From contig CM068373.1 of assembly GCA_034769895.1 (NCBI GenBank), positions 435,965,080 to 436,029,079 on the forward strand: a DNA stretch of 64,000 nucleotides, written 5' to 3'. The notes beneath the pieces were generated by a model. The model made no database searches and was not told where the DNA came from. It saw only the letters and a program-made list of their open reading frames with translations. The stretch comes from Magicicada septendecula (taxonomy: Eukaryota > Arthropoda > Insecta > Hemiptera > Cicadidae). The first letter of the stretch is position 1; each line of letters begins with the position of its first letter. Of the stretch, positions 1-11,735 are shown piece after piece. Both the position numbers and the translations under genes were made by a program.

Positions 1-190
1 TGTGAGAGACAACTATGTGGGACATGCGACAACACTAATATGCTTCCTGAGCTCCAGATCCTCCTCACTACTTTGAACAAAGTACATTTACTACTGAATA
101 AACTTTTATATTACATCATTTTCGATTAGCAGACAATCCTGATTATCATATTTTTTCAAACAGAATTAACAGTGTTGTGTGGAAAAATTA

Positions 191-236
191 TTCCGATTAG
201 AGCTTTCAAGCTTCACAGCTCATCGTCAGATCAGAA
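191..236 (-). ncRNA. Hammerhead-ribozyme-like motif in Penelope-like element tail
   Basis: On the minus strand the order is a 7-nt strand (TTCTGAT), the core CTGACGA, a hairpin closed by AGCT/AGCT, GAAA, a very short third helix ending in CTA, and a 7-nt strand AATCGGAA-type that pairs back with the first (one G-U pair). This is the type I hammerhead layout (stem I open, CUGANGA, stem II, GAAA, minimal stem III, NUH). Hammerheads are known in Penelope-like elements and this one sits at the downstream end of the Penelope remnant at 540-1110. Self-cleavage activity is inferred only. Confidence 0.55.
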
Positions 237-539
237 ATAACAATAATAGGACTAGAATACTTTTTTATACCCACTTGCCCTACCACTAGCAAACAGATTT
301 TCATAAACAAGCTATAAGTTAAGTGTCCTTTCTGGCTATTATTAACTAGCGAGTTCAGTCAACCACGTTGGTACTTTTACATTTCTTTCTAGTACATTCT
401 GTGTTTTGTGTGTTTTTTGTGTACATTCTTTTTAATACCTAACGTTTTAAATCCTTTCTCATTTAGTTTTATTATTCATTAAAATTTCTAACCCTTTCTC
501 TCTTTCTTTCAATATTTCTAAGTCCTCTGTAAGCCTTCT

Positions 540-1110
540 TTTAACTGTGATACTCACTACTATCAAAATTTCATAGTCTTATAAAGGTTTAACAAACTTA
601 TGGTTCTCTTCTGTGAAATGTATTGTATATAACGAATTTGTTGTTCTGTTACCTTCTCCATGTTTGTGGTTAGATAACCTGCATTCAGATTTCCATCCTG
701 TCTCACCTAGGTACACTTTGTTGCATTATTAACATTTTAATTTATAAACTCCGCTTCTCTGTAAGATTGGGATTTTTTTCTATGTTTATTTCTTATCTTA
801 TCAAATACTGATTCACGTTTTTTAATTGCTATATCTACTCATATTTTTTAAAACACTGTATACTTTTTCTGGTATGTGATCCTACATATGTCAGTGACCG
901 TGCATAATTCTTTTGTTTTGGTTCATTTTTAGCTTTTTGCATGTTAATACTTTTCATAACTTTATCCACTATGTTAGTATTATGGTTATTGTTCTTTACA
1001 ATTCCCTTTATCTTTTTTATTCCCCTATCTTTTGTTTCTGTCTCTTTTAAACACCTGTAAGCTCTATAACAAAATGAATTGATTGCCGCCATTTTATTTG
1101 TCGTACTCCA
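540..1110 (-). pseudogene. Decayed Penelope-like element, RT C-terminus and GIY-YIG endonuclease
   Basis: The minus-strand stretch 1092-835 stays open for 85 codons and carries the post-RT region typical of Penelope-like elements, including a KNNNHNTNIVDK segment and YARSLTYVGSHTRK. After frameshifts the GIY-YIG nuclease follows at about 775-600 with SGVYKLKC, then VYLGETG and a CRLSNHKHG stretch. The reading frame has stops and shifts, so it is dead. It belongs to a different lineage from the Penelope tandem at 3332-6812, since the sequence differs strongly while the domain order is the same. The upstream RT fingers/palm are not present in the window between this point and the solo LTR. Confidence 0.75.
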
Positions 1111-1543
1111 TTTCAGATAATATCCTGATTTTCCACTATTTTTGTAAAGTGTATAACTTGTGTATTGTCTAGGTGCTTCATTGCTCCAATTAGTTGTACT
1201 GACTACTGCCCATTTCCCTGCTGCTTAACAATGGTCCGACAATCTCTTTGTAGATGCGCAAGTTCCCCATATCTAAACAAACTTTGGTCTTTCATACTTT
1301 CTACCTTCATAATCATTTGTGTCATCACAATCTGTTAGTATGCGCATTCGCCCACAGACACTGACTTGGCGGACTCAAATTGTACAGCATAGACAAGCGC
1401 ATCCACTCTATTCTGGTGTATTGCCATTGTAACAGTTGTTGTAGTTCACTATTTCTGACACAATCAGTAAATATCTGTATCACCGATATTCAAAAATTCT
1501 CTGGTGCTCTATGATAAGCCAGTCTAACTAGCAAGTCAGTACT
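1111..1543. other. Intergenic, no gene seen
   Basis: About 430 bp of AT-rich sequence between the Penelope remnant and the solo LTR. I see no coding signal. The last four bases (TACT, 1540-1543) are the left target duplication of the following LTR. Confidence 0.5.
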
Positions 1544-2570
1544 TGTAAAGGTCCTCGCCTTTTACTCTTTTAACTACTTATAGTTTACACTCATCATGAA
1601 TAATACTCACCGCTGACAGAATTTTACTTACCGTCATGGTCCCCGTAAAACTTACCTTATTAAACTGCCCAGGTCGCCACGATATTTTTCTAAGGTTAAA
1701 TATCGAAACCTTTACACTTTTGCCCTTATAAAATCCCGCTATCTAACTACCCTTAGATATCAGAAAAATCCCAAAGAACGTTAGGCGAGGTTTTCAGCAC
1801 AGAATAGGAAATGGTTATGGCGTAATAACTTAATTTAACACATTTTTATATCCCTAAACAAACTTGATTTTATTTTATTAAGTAGCCTACAGCTAAAAAA
1901 CATGAATTTGTTCAAACACAAGTTTTATCAACTAATTATTTTATAGGAACCAGTACTTTTAATCATGATTTCTCCCATTGAATATATAGCTTTTACCCCC
2001 TTTATAGTATTCTCATTAATTCTTTTATAAATCTAAATTTGTATAGTTTTTTACTGATACCAGATTGTTATGGAGTCACTTTTGTATGTAGTTGTTACTC
2101 AACTGACATGTGTTCCAGTTGTTACCCGATCACTAGTATTTCACTGTCACATTAGCCACATCACACGGAACTGTTCTAACTGCACAAATTAACGTATTCG
2201 TTAATTGTCTCGATCTCTTTCTTCATTTTACTCTTTTGCACACTTTTTATAAGATTCGGTAGGCCTAGGCTACTGTATTCGCTTTGGCCTACCGAAATTT
2301 CCGAGGCCACTGTATAAAGTTTTACTTATACATGCACTGCTCTCCACTGCTGTCTGATGATAACTCTGGTGATAGACTGCATACTGTAATTCACAAAAAG
2401 CCTGCTGCTGGGGCAGCTACGCAATGCGTCTAGACTGTTGTTTAGACTAACAGTGTATGTTGTACTGGGGCTCCTCACAGGTGAAAGTTAACAATTTATT
2501 AATTACTGAATTAAATATTGATTAAAACTGAATTGCTAACTGGGGTAGCGCACAATTCTGTACCGTTACA
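1544..2570 (-). mobile_element. Solo LTR of a gypsy-like element, TACT duplication
   Basis: Minus-strand LTR running from TGTAACGGTAC at 2570 to CCTTTACA at 1544. The ends have the TGTAA/TTACA inverted termini shared by the LTRs at 13132-14303 and 18043-19208, and the last ~300 bp (1544-1850) match those LTRs clearly. Both sides carry the 4-bp direct repeat TACT (1540-1543 and 2571-2574). An LTR alone between target duplications is the product of LTR-LTR recombination. Length 1027 bp. Confidence 0.85.
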
Positions 2571-2574
2571 TACT

Positions 2575-3282
2575 TGCTTCAAACTGTTCTGCATAAGAGT
2601 TCTGTCTGTCAGGTGACACTTTCTGTAGTAGCTCTAAGGCAGATACTTGAAGCAAGAATAAGTGAAACCAATAATATGTGCTTGTGACTTCAATGTTGGG
2701 CCCTTGATATGAATAGGTATGACTGCAGTCAAAGTAACTCTCTCTGTTACCTTATTTTCTGTATTTTTTTGGACTATACCTTTTTTGGTACAATCTGTTC
2801 CAACACAGATTGCAATTTGATTTGAAACATAAGGTTGTTCATTGACTGTTCAACTTCTGTTTACATCTGTTATTTTACATTTGGAGTCCACTTCTCTATA
2901 CAGATAATCTTACCTCTTGCCCACTGAGATCACCATGTAATTCACCCACACCTCCACATAGTAGAACCCAACTCTGCAGCAGTATGCTGTTGCAAATGCC
3001 TTTGTTCATATATCAGTGCTTTTATGTGTTCTGTTTCTTGTTTACGTTCTTCTTTTTGTCATTATATCTAAGCAGGGATGCTTTTTATGATTCCTCTGCT
3101 AGTCATTGTTTTTCATCCTGTCATTTCTCTCTTTTTTCTGCCTCATAGTGTCATAATTTCTCTGCTTCTTCTGCCTCCTGTCATTATTGTTCCATTTGCA
3201 ATAGCAAATGCACTAGTAAATTTGGAAACAATTCTTGGTACTGTTGCCCTAATAAGTGATTATGATAAAAAGTTTTTATTAA

Positions 3283-3293
<11 letters not shown>
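2575..3293. other. Intergenic, no gene seen
   Basis: Low-complexity T-rich sequence. The open frame across 3078-3371 is built of hydrophobic low-complexity residues running into the CA repeat and has no recognisable domain. Confidence 0.5.

Positions 3294-3331
<38 letters not shown>
3294..3331. repeat. (CA)n microsatellite at the 5' junction of the Penelope insertion
   Basis: About 19 uninterrupted CA units abut exactly the 5'-truncated Penelope copy that begins at 3332. The element's own internal sequence is rich in ACACA, so microhomology priming at a CA tract is a plausible reason for this junction. Confidence 0.9.
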
Positions 3332-3332
<1 letters not shown>

Positions 3333-3340
3333 TCAACTAC

Positions 3341-4066
3341 ATGCTCCATAGGCTCACGTCAATACCCCTAAACACACATGACCACCAAGATGAATTAAAC
3401 ACAATTAAATACATAGCAGTCAAAAACGGATACAACCCCGAATTAATAAATAAACTACATAAACGAATCCTCAACACAAAAAGTAAAACACATCTGACCA
3501 ACAGCACACAACCCAGTAAATACATAACACTTACATACTACAATTCCAATACACATAAAATTGCAAACACATTTAGGAAACAAAATTATAAAGTAGCTTA
3601 CAGAACCAACAACACCATTAGAAAACACATAAACAATACTAACAAAGACATTGACACATACAGCAAAACAGGGGTTTACAAATTAAATTGCAATGATTGT
3701 CAACAATTCTACATCGGCCAGACGGGAAGATCTTTTTCTTCCAGGTTTTCTGAACATTTAAAAGCCCTCACCACAAACTACATACATTCCACATTTGCCA
3801 CACATTTACATAACGAAAACCACAGCTACACAAACATAGAACACAACATGGAAATATTACACTACTTACCAAAAAGTAGAAAACTAAACACAGCTGAACA
3901 ATTTGAAATATACAGATATCACACACTACAACCAAACAACATATTAAATGAACAGATACATTACAAATCACATACACTATTTGACACACTGATCCACACA
4001 CATAATTCGAACCTCAGCGCCAACCCCTTCCCACCATCAACCCCCACCACACACTCCATTCCGTAA
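3341..4066 (+). pseudogene. C-terminal part of Penelope-like RT/GIY-YIG protein (5'-truncated copy)
   Basis: Open frame of 241 codons equal to the last 242 codons of the full copy at 4207-6685. It contains the linker after the RT thumb and the complete GIY-YIG nuclease: GVYKLNCNDC with the GVY motif, then FYIGQTGRSFSSR, the catalytic region up to SEHLKA, and the conserved HN.NHSY stretch. There is no RT core, so this is a truncated, non-functional copy despite being open. Confidence 0.9.
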
Positions 4067-4098
4067 CGGTTATTCTGTAATCGACAGTTAGTACTCAA

Positions 4099-4137
4099 CC
4101 CACTGAAGAAGAGAAACAACATCTTGAAACGTTTGGG
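4099..4137 (+). ncRNA. Hammerhead-like motif, first Penelope tail
   Basis: CCCA (stem I) - CTGAAGA - stem II hairpin AGA...TCT - GAAA - CGTT - TGGG (stem I partner). CCCA and TGGG are fully complementary. The NUH site would be GTT at 4131-4133. It lies in the 3' tail directly upstream of the next unit, where Penelope hammerheads are known to sit. Confidence 0.55.
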
Positions 4138-4206
4138 AAGTGACAATAGTAAGTTCATAAGTGAAAGTATTATATATATTATTAAATTAATAAGTGAACG
4201 AAGAGG

Positions 4207-6685
4207 ATGCAACAACAAGATAATTTTAATACCGCCAACACAGCGTATTACATCCACAAGTACAGAAATGTTAGATTACAGATAACGAAAACCTCCTTGA
4301 ACATCGCTTACAACAAAACTTGCCGTAAACACAACATTATACCCACACATGCACAAATCACAATAAAAAATAATACATATGCAGCAACAAAAACAAAACG
4401 TAAAGCCGAAATAATACACCTAGACAATATCATCAATGATTTATACCATAAAAAAGATACACTAAACAAAACGGCATATAACCTACACGTAAAACTCACA
4501 CAAATATTACACTACATTGAATTCGAACACGTAATACAACATACACGAAATATCATAGAGAAAATCCAAATAATAATACAGGAAGTACATAACAGAAAAA
4601 TCAATAACATATTAACACGCAGGAACGTAACTGCCCCGACACCGACACATAAATTTCACACACGCACTGTAAATACAACGACTACCAATTTCACTAACGC
4701 AGAAATAAACCTCTTAGATAAAGGTCTAAAACACAATTTAGGTACCAATACAAATAATAACGGTAATAGTAAACATACACGTGACATAGTCCTAGACGCT
4801 GAAACAGCCATACAACACACACTAAACCAAGACCATGATACAATACGTTATGAAATAAAGCGTAAATTACAACACACAACAATACGAAAATAAACAACAC
4901 AATAATGAAATCCAAACACTAAAAAACATAAAACACAAATTACACGAACACAACCTAACCATACTTAAAGCAGACAAAGGAAATATTAATGTCATAATAG
5001 AAAAACAGGCTTTAAGTAACAAAATTGAAACATTTTTTAAGGAAAACAACATCACTAAATTAAATAAAGACCCCACCCCTAAATATCACAAACAAATAAA
5101 CAAAACCCTAAATAACACAAAACACATAGTATCACCTGACAACATCAAATATCTAAAACAAATTAAACCAAAAGCCCCTACACTAAATGCACTACCGAAA
5201 TTACACAAACCCAATATTCCCATCAGACCACTTATAAACAACACACAAGCACCTGCACACAAAATAGCTAGACATTTAGATAAATTGATCAGAAATAGCA
5301 TAAATTTAACAAACAACACCACTGTCAAAAATAATATAGATCTAGTGAATAAAACTCAACATGTACACATTCCCCACAATTCCACACTTGCTTCATTTGA
5401 CATAACAAACCTATACACTAATGTTCCCATAAAAGAAACCATAATTACATTAGAACAATTACTAAAAATAAATAACACACCTGAAACACACATAAACGAG
5501 ATCATCCATCTAACTAAAATTATCACAGATCAAAATTATTTCGCACACAATAGCATGTATTACACACAAACAGATGGACTACCCATGGGCTCCCCTATAT
5601 CAGGTATACTAGCAGAAATATTCATACACACCATAGAACAGAAACACATACTGCACAACAACAAATACACCGATAAAATAATATATTGGCACAGGTATGT
5701 CGACGACATTTTACTCCTTTACAACGGCAACAAAAGACAAATAGAAAATTTCCATAAATACATTAACACTTTACACCATAAATTAAAATTCACACTTGAA
5801 ATAGAATTAAACAACAGCATAAACTTTTTAGACCTTACAATCACCAAAACAAACAACACACACACATACAAAATATACAGAAAACCCACCACATCAGACA
5901 TGGTCATACACAACACATCCAACCACCCAACTCAACACAAACATGCAGCTTTCAACTACATGCTCCATAGGCTCATGTCAATACCCCTAAACACACATGA
6001 CCACCAAGATGAATTAAACACAATTAAATACATAGCAGTCAAAAACGGATACAACCCCGAATTAATAAATAAACTACATAAACGAATCCTCAACACAAAA
6101 AGTAAAACACATCTGACCAACAGCACACAACCCAGTAAATACATAACACTTACATACTACAATTCCAATACACATAAAATTGCAAACACATTTAGGAAAC
6201 AAAATTATAAAGTAGCTTACAGAACCAACAACACCATTAGAAAACACATAAACAATACTAACAAAGACATTGACGCATACAGCAAAACAGGGGTTTACAA
6301 ATTAAATTGCAATGATTGTCAACAATTCTACATCGGCCAGACAGGAAGATCTTTTTCTTCCAGGTTTTCTGAACATTTAAAAGCCCTCACCACAAACTAC
6401 ATACATTCCACATTTGCCACACATTTACATAACGAAAACCACAGCTACACAAACATAGAACACAACATGGAAATATTACACTACTTACCAAAAAGTAGAA
6501 AACTAAACACAGCTGAACAATTTGAAATATACAGATATCACACACTACAACCAAACAACATATTAAATGAACAGATACATTACAAATCACATACACTATT
6601 TGACACACTGATCCACACACATAATTCGAACCTCAGTGCCAACCCCTTCCCACCATCAACCCCCACCACACACTCCATTCCGTAA
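4207..6685 (+). pseudogene. Penelope-like reverse transcriptase with C-terminal GIY-YIG endonuclease (one frameshift)
   Basis: The frame opens with ATG at 4207 and runs 228 codons to a stop at 4891-4893; the +1 frame then continues without interruption to 6685. Together they make a protein of about 825 residues, the normal size for this class. The N-terminal part is the conserved helical region upstream of RT. The RT core has LNALPKLHKP, ASFDITNLYTNVP (motif A, about 5390-5425), DGLPMGSPISG (motif B, 5572-5604), and HRYVDDILL (motif C, 5692-5718). The GIY-YIG nuclease follows with GVYKLNC and FYIGQTGRS (6290-6360). The single frameshift at about 4865-4893 is the only lesion I see, so the copy is young. 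It makes cDNA at a nicked target and integrates itself; the tandem neighbour fits that. Confidence 0.88.
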
Positions 6686-6717
6686 CGGTTATTCTGTAAT
6701 CGACAGTTAGTACTCAA

Positions 6718-6756
6718 CCCACTGAAGAAGAGAAACAACATCTTGAAACGTTTGGG
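6718..6756 (+). ncRNA. Hammerhead-like motif, second Penelope tail
   Basis: Same motif as 4099-4137, identical through CCCA, CTGAAGA, GAAACGTT and TGGG. Its presence in both tails is expected from the tandem structure. Confidence 0.55.
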
Positions 6757-6848
6757 AAGTGACAATAGTAAGTTCATAAGTGAAAGTATTATATATATTA
6801 TTAAAATAAACTAAAATGTTTAGAATGTCCATTCCCTGATTTTTTAAT

Positions 6849-8145
6849 TCAACCCCCATCATTGTGTAATAGTCGTACCTTTTTATAACATTTCTCCTCC
6901 TTATTTATACTCAATTTATTAATCTTAATATAATAATTTTCTGATACTTCAAGTTGTTCCACTATCATCAAATCATAAAACCTGTCAATATAATTAGAAA
7001 TCTTTTCACCGTCTGTATTTGTTGTTACACCCAGGTAAATTATTTTCTCATCATATTCCTCCACTACAAGTACACTAATTCTTCCTACAGGTACATATTT
7101 ATCATCAATATAATCATTGTCTACTACTGCACAAGGTATGTCTACATTATTTATCATAATTCTCTTAATATTCATCTTCTCTATCAGCTCTCCATAACCT
7201 CTATTTATCTTGAACCACTGTAACTCTTTCTCTCTCTCATAATCACTTTCATCACAATACCTGTCACAACACCACTGACCTACTTCACTCCATTCAAAGG
7301 GCACAACAAACTTACTATACCACTTCCTGGCTTTTCCAGGTTTAAAAAAAAATTAGGGGTCTGCTTGAAGACACCTTGTCTTCCACATAACTTCTGGAGG
7401 AAACTCTGTCCTCAAAAATCACTACTAGCGGAGTCCTTACTCCCCTTACATCACGGGGAAAATTTGCCCTTTGCCACCCTAACCTTTCATCACACTCTCT
7501 CTCAATTTCATCAACACTCGCTAACATTTCGTTATTAAATTCTACTTCACCACAAACTTCATCATCACTATTTGTTTTCACTATATCATTCTTAAATAGC
7601 TCGTTTTCAATTATTTTATCACTATTACTTATTAATTCATTTTTACAACTGTAACTTACCTTGTTAATTATTTCTTTGTTATTGTTGTTTATACTGCACT
7701 TACCTATATCTGTACCATTTTCTACCACCCCTACACTCTCATCATTATAATTAACCTCATTACAACCACTTACCTTATTTGATTCACCTGTGTCCTCCTT
7801 TAATTGACATCCATCTCCTCCCCACTTTTTGTCTACCTCGTCCAAATGTTTCTTCATCATATCAAAACCCTTATCCATTACTTCCTTTGTTTCATCTAAT
7901 TTTGTGTATAACTCGTCAAAACGTTTGTCCATCATTTCCGCCCTTTCATCAAATTTTTTATCAATCATTCGCAACATATCCATTATAATTTTATAATCAG
8001 ATTCACTTATCTCATTACTTACCTCATTATCTGCCACCTGATCGTCTTGCTTATTGTTAAATTGGTCTATCTCTTCACCACTTTCTACTCCCATTATACC
8101 ATCATCCTTAACCTTAGGCCTATTCACTGTCTTATTTTCTACCAC
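6849..8145 (-). pseudogene. Gag-like acidic protein of a non-autonomous LTR element family (frameshifted)
   Basis: Minus-strand frame 8145-7342 (267 codons) continues after a frameshift near 7310-7342 into 7304-6849 (151 codons). The first part is strongly acidic, with a coiled-coil of repeated MDKRFDELYTKLDE-type heptads (residues ~60-110), then a low-complexity Asn/Glu/Asp region and the segment IFEDRVSSRSYVEDKVSS. The second part ends in CYKKVRLLHNDGG, the same terminus as the plus-strand protein at 14944-15693. I do not recognise a retroviral matrix, capsid or zinc knuckle. Position behind a primer-binding site and leader argues for a gag role. Related copies: 12298-12477, 14562-15693, 46567-46927 and 55601-56387. 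Not a known named family to me. Confidence 0.65.
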
Positions 8146-8984
8146 TGTGTGCCGGTGACCAGCTCAGCCAATGAACCCCTGCAATACGGGTATATAAGGG
8201 ACAAGAGGACATCATCGGACAACCCCAGAAAATCCGCCAACTCCAGGACGATGTCCAGAAAAACCACAATTTGCCCTCATCTTCTCCATCCACCACAGGA
8301 AGTCTCTGGAGGATGCCAGAAATAGGGTTGGGTAGTCTTTGGTAACCTACCCCTGCCAGAATCACACAATACACCTAACACAAAAACATACTTACAATAA
8401 CATATTCACAAGAATCAGAAAAACCCAAGTACTGTCCTTCCTTTGAGTGGACCCCCGGGTTCTCTAGCGCTGCGGAGACCTGGCCTACTTCAGAACCATC
8501 TACTCACACCACAGAAGGAGACAAGCAACAACCAACAATACTGAACACACATAACATCAAACATCAATTCGACGGACACATCTCACCAACACATAACTCA
8601 CAGAAACCCACTAGCAATCAGAATTCATAATTCGGGAACTAGTAATCAAACATGAACAGGACATAAGTCGGTGACGGTACCGACTTCCGATCGGGCCATA
8701 CCGCATCCCGCTAATGTCACACGCTAAACTCCGACCCTGAATCAGCAACATTCTATCACCCAGGCCACCCTTGAGACTCCCCGGCAGTTCAAGCTATCAC
8801 ATTTCCCAAACACAAATACCCGCCTCAGTGGTGCGACCAGACACAAGTTATATGACCTAAAACTAGCCTACACGGGCATATACCTAAGAAAAACAATGTC
8901 ATAACAATAGCCTTAATATTTCCGAGTTTGCAAGCCCCGTCACACCCAAGGACCCAGGGGTTCAACCCTAGAATGAACCACGCT
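8146..8984 (-). other. Probable leader region of the minus-strand LTR element
   Basis: Lies between the primer-binding site and the gag-like start. It is less AT-rich than its surroundings. On the plus strand it holds CCAAT and TATATAAGG at about 8168-8201, which could be a promoter of unknown use. No open frame with a domain is visible. Confidence 0.35.
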
Positions 8985-8995
8985 CTCTGCTACCA
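8985..8995 (-). promoter_or_regulatory. Candidate primer-binding site, initiator-tRNA-Met type
   Basis: Minus strand TGGTAGCAGAG matches the complement of the 3' end of eukaryotic initiator tRNA-Met over 11 bases, starting 2 nt from a CA-type LTR end (TTACA at 8998-9002 on the minus strand). This is the standard geometry for LTR-element minus-strand priming. Confidence 0.5.
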
Positions 8996-8997
8996 AC

Positions 8998-9227
8998 TGT
9001 AACCCCTCTATCCTTTTTATGCTGTATAGAAAAAAATTTTTTTTTGTATTTTATTTTCTTTTTTTGTATTTATATATTTTTTTTGAAAGAGAAGCCACAA
9101 GTTATTTAAAACTAGGCAGGAGCCTAGAGAAGCCAAAATGTGCTGGGTCCAGTATGACGGGACTTGCAATGAAACTCGGCTGTAATATAACAATAACAGC
9201 TTTTATTGTACCCCATAATCCGTTACA
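8998..9227 (-). mobile_element. Candidate short LTR
   Basis: On the minus strand it would run from TGTAACGGATTATGG at 9227 to GGGGTTACA at 8998, with TG...CA ends of the same TGTAACGG...TTACA style as the other LTRs here, and an AATAAA at about 9200. The inner end is set by the primer-binding site; the outer end is a guess from the terminal motif. No target duplication was found. Confidence 0.3.
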
Positions 9228-11735
9228 TGTAAATGAAAAATTATCACATAAGTTTGTCACCTAATATCAGGAGTAACGCACAAAATACATAATAAATAAA
9301 TAAGCCCCATATTCTTAATAGTGTCAAAAGACAAGATCTGTATATCAGTAATGATTATATATGTATATCAGATAACGTTCAGTGATTATATAATTTCCCC
9401 CCTTTTTGTGACTAGAGCTTAACATAGACAGAAACATAAAGACACGTACAAAAACATAAAGACACATACACTCATAATTATACACAATTATTATAAACAC
9501 GAATACCCCTGGAATACACATGCTCAACAGGCAGTGTTTCTACCAAGCCCTAAAACCGGCAGGCATAAATGTTCGCCCTTAAGTCACCGCCATTCATCAA
9601 TTTCCCTTAATTTGAATAAATACGAAAAACGCCTGAAAGGATGATAATCACTCATAAACCATAAGAGAGACCGGACCGCCCATATGTATAGATAGCAACG
9701 GATAATTGCCCCATCATGAGCATATGAAATCTTTAAGTTTCTTCAACAGCATAAAATAAAAATAAAAAACTGCATCACCTGATTTTAAGCAATTGCTATG
9801 CGGTTCTAAAATGTTAATTTGTTTTACAAATTCAGCTGGATTCATGTATCAGTATATGCTTTACAGGGTAGAAAAATTAATCAGTATATGCTTTACAAGT
9901 AAAAAAATTAATTAGTATACGCCCAGAAAAATATGAAAGTTCCTTTCTGTTAAAGCCGAATGGCTGGATATAAATGAATTTATAATAAGGACTGTTGTGT
10001 CCTAGCAGATGTAGGAGCGCGCCAGCTTGTGCTTAACCTTATGTGACAGGAATCAAACCTGCCTTAAACTGTATGAACATGTGCCTGGCAAAAACTATGT
10101 CCCCTTTTATTCCCCCAAAAACAGCCAAAAAAGAAAACGAAAACTCCCCAGCCCTTACATGTTAAACCCAAAATGAAATTAATAACAACCCCATTCTGAA
10201 CCAGCCGGAACAGAATCCCTAACATGTGATATAAATTTTGTAGTAAGTATGGTGATGACTATTGGCAATATGTGAAAATGTTTAAGTGTAAACAAAATCT
10301 AGCACGCTCCCCCAGTGCAGCACACAATTACAAACATTGTACTTAGTGTTATGAAGTTAAATTACTACAGTCACATAATGTTCAGAATGAATGTTCAGCT
10401 GACACCCTACAGCAGACTGTCTGGCCACGTGGGCACATGGTTTCAAAAGAAATTTACACTGTGAATCAGGAGCACGGTAGGCCCGGCCACCAAAAAAAAT
10501 AAAAGAGTTCATATCACCTTAATTATGCTGAGCAAGCGTTACATCTTGAGTTAGTCACCCGACTCCTTTTCCGAACAGGTGCGTTTCTGATGGTTCATGG
10601 CTGATGAGGATGGAGTTCAATCAGCAAGGCCAGCATCTCCGGCTTTAAGCGAGAACCCTGTTAATTCATAAAAATTAGAAAAGCTGTTCATAAAAAATGT
10701 ACACCCAAGTTCACAGGTAAATAACCTCAGAACGGGCCTTCAACCAACTCAAGATAAATGCACACAGTTTCGGTTATAATTTCTTTGCAAATTGCTTAAA
10801 GAGTAATAAAGTCTACCATGGAATGATTAATTCAAAAATAAAAAGATTTTATTAAAAGGCGTTGAGTAAAGTCATTGGCACGAGCTCTTAACACGCTCTG
10901 ACAGAATCCCACAGGTTAGATTGCCACGTGGCGGCATCATTATTGCAATTTGCCAAAAAAAAATGATTAACTTCAAGGCACTCACAGTATTAATAATGTT
11001 TCAATATTAATAATGTTTCCTCTAAGGGTGTTCTCACAAGTTATTTTTACTGCAAAGTTAATTAAAGAGAATCACACGAGCAATCTGGTGCATGTATGTG
11101 CACAATTCAATTCCATGACGACGCACTGACTTTAGCTTAGAATTTATATAACATTCTATAAAATTACAATGACAATGACAATTACAGTGACTCTTACAAT
11201 ATTATAATAATAATAAAAGGAACATGGGCTATATACTGAACATTAAGTAATCCTTTTAATATACAAACTGTCGGATCGCACCACATGCATTCGTCTTTCT
11301 CATACGGCTGCATACATTTCGTTAATTAAATTTAATCGCTTATTATTATTTCTGACACACACAGTAAGAGCTATGATCGCTTACCGGGAAGTCTCGTAAA
11401 TTTAGCCAGCCATCAGAGTGGAAGAAAACTGCGTAGTACTATCTGTTCGGATCAGGGTAGTCGGTGCTTTCTTGCGTGCCGGGTGATGACTGAATTAAAC
11501 GGCCACAATCTAACAAAGCCAAACCTCCCTACGAGGTTCGCGCGCAGCTTTAACGGAGCCGTACAAGGGTCGCTTTAACTGACCCTTGCGTTCGCGTTAT
11601 TTTACAATTAAATTTTCTAAAACTTTCGACAGCCGGGTTTACACCGGCACAACTGTTACTTCAACTGTCTTACCTTTATTATTTTAAAGTCATTGTACTG
11701 GTATCCGCATCACAATTATTATAATTAAATTATTT
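9228..11735. other. 2.5 kb without recognisable gene
   Basis: AT-rich, no long open frame on either strand, no domain or RNA gene recognised. Probably old transposon debris. Short tracts resemble LTR interiors (GC-rich patch at about 11390-11600 followed by AT-rich sequence), but I cannot place boundaries. Confidence 0.5.

Larger units (their letters stand above)
3332..6812 (+). mobile_element. Penelope-like element, head-to-tail tandem (truncated + near-full unit)
   Basis: Positions 3332-4193 and 5951-6812 are near-identical (offset 2619 bp; I count about four substitutions), so a 5'-truncated unit is followed directly by a nearly complete unit. This partial tandem, giving 'pseudo-LTRs', is the usual integrated form of Penelope-like elements. 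The full unit encodes an RT plus GIY-YIG protein (4207-6685) followed by a ~125-bp tail with a hammerhead-like motif. The high identity of the two tails points to a recent insertion. It separates the gag-like gene at 6849-8145 from whatever lay downstream of it. Confidence 0.9.

Noticed and set aside
1544..2570. Reading the solo LTR as the 3' LTR of the minus-strand gag element at 6849-8145
   Set aside because: Identical TACT on both sides of the single LTR shows it is a solo LTR of its own insertion.
8160..8205. CCAAT and TATATAAGG as a promoter of a plus-strand gene
   Set aside because: No downstream reading frame with support; kept only as a remark in the leader entry.
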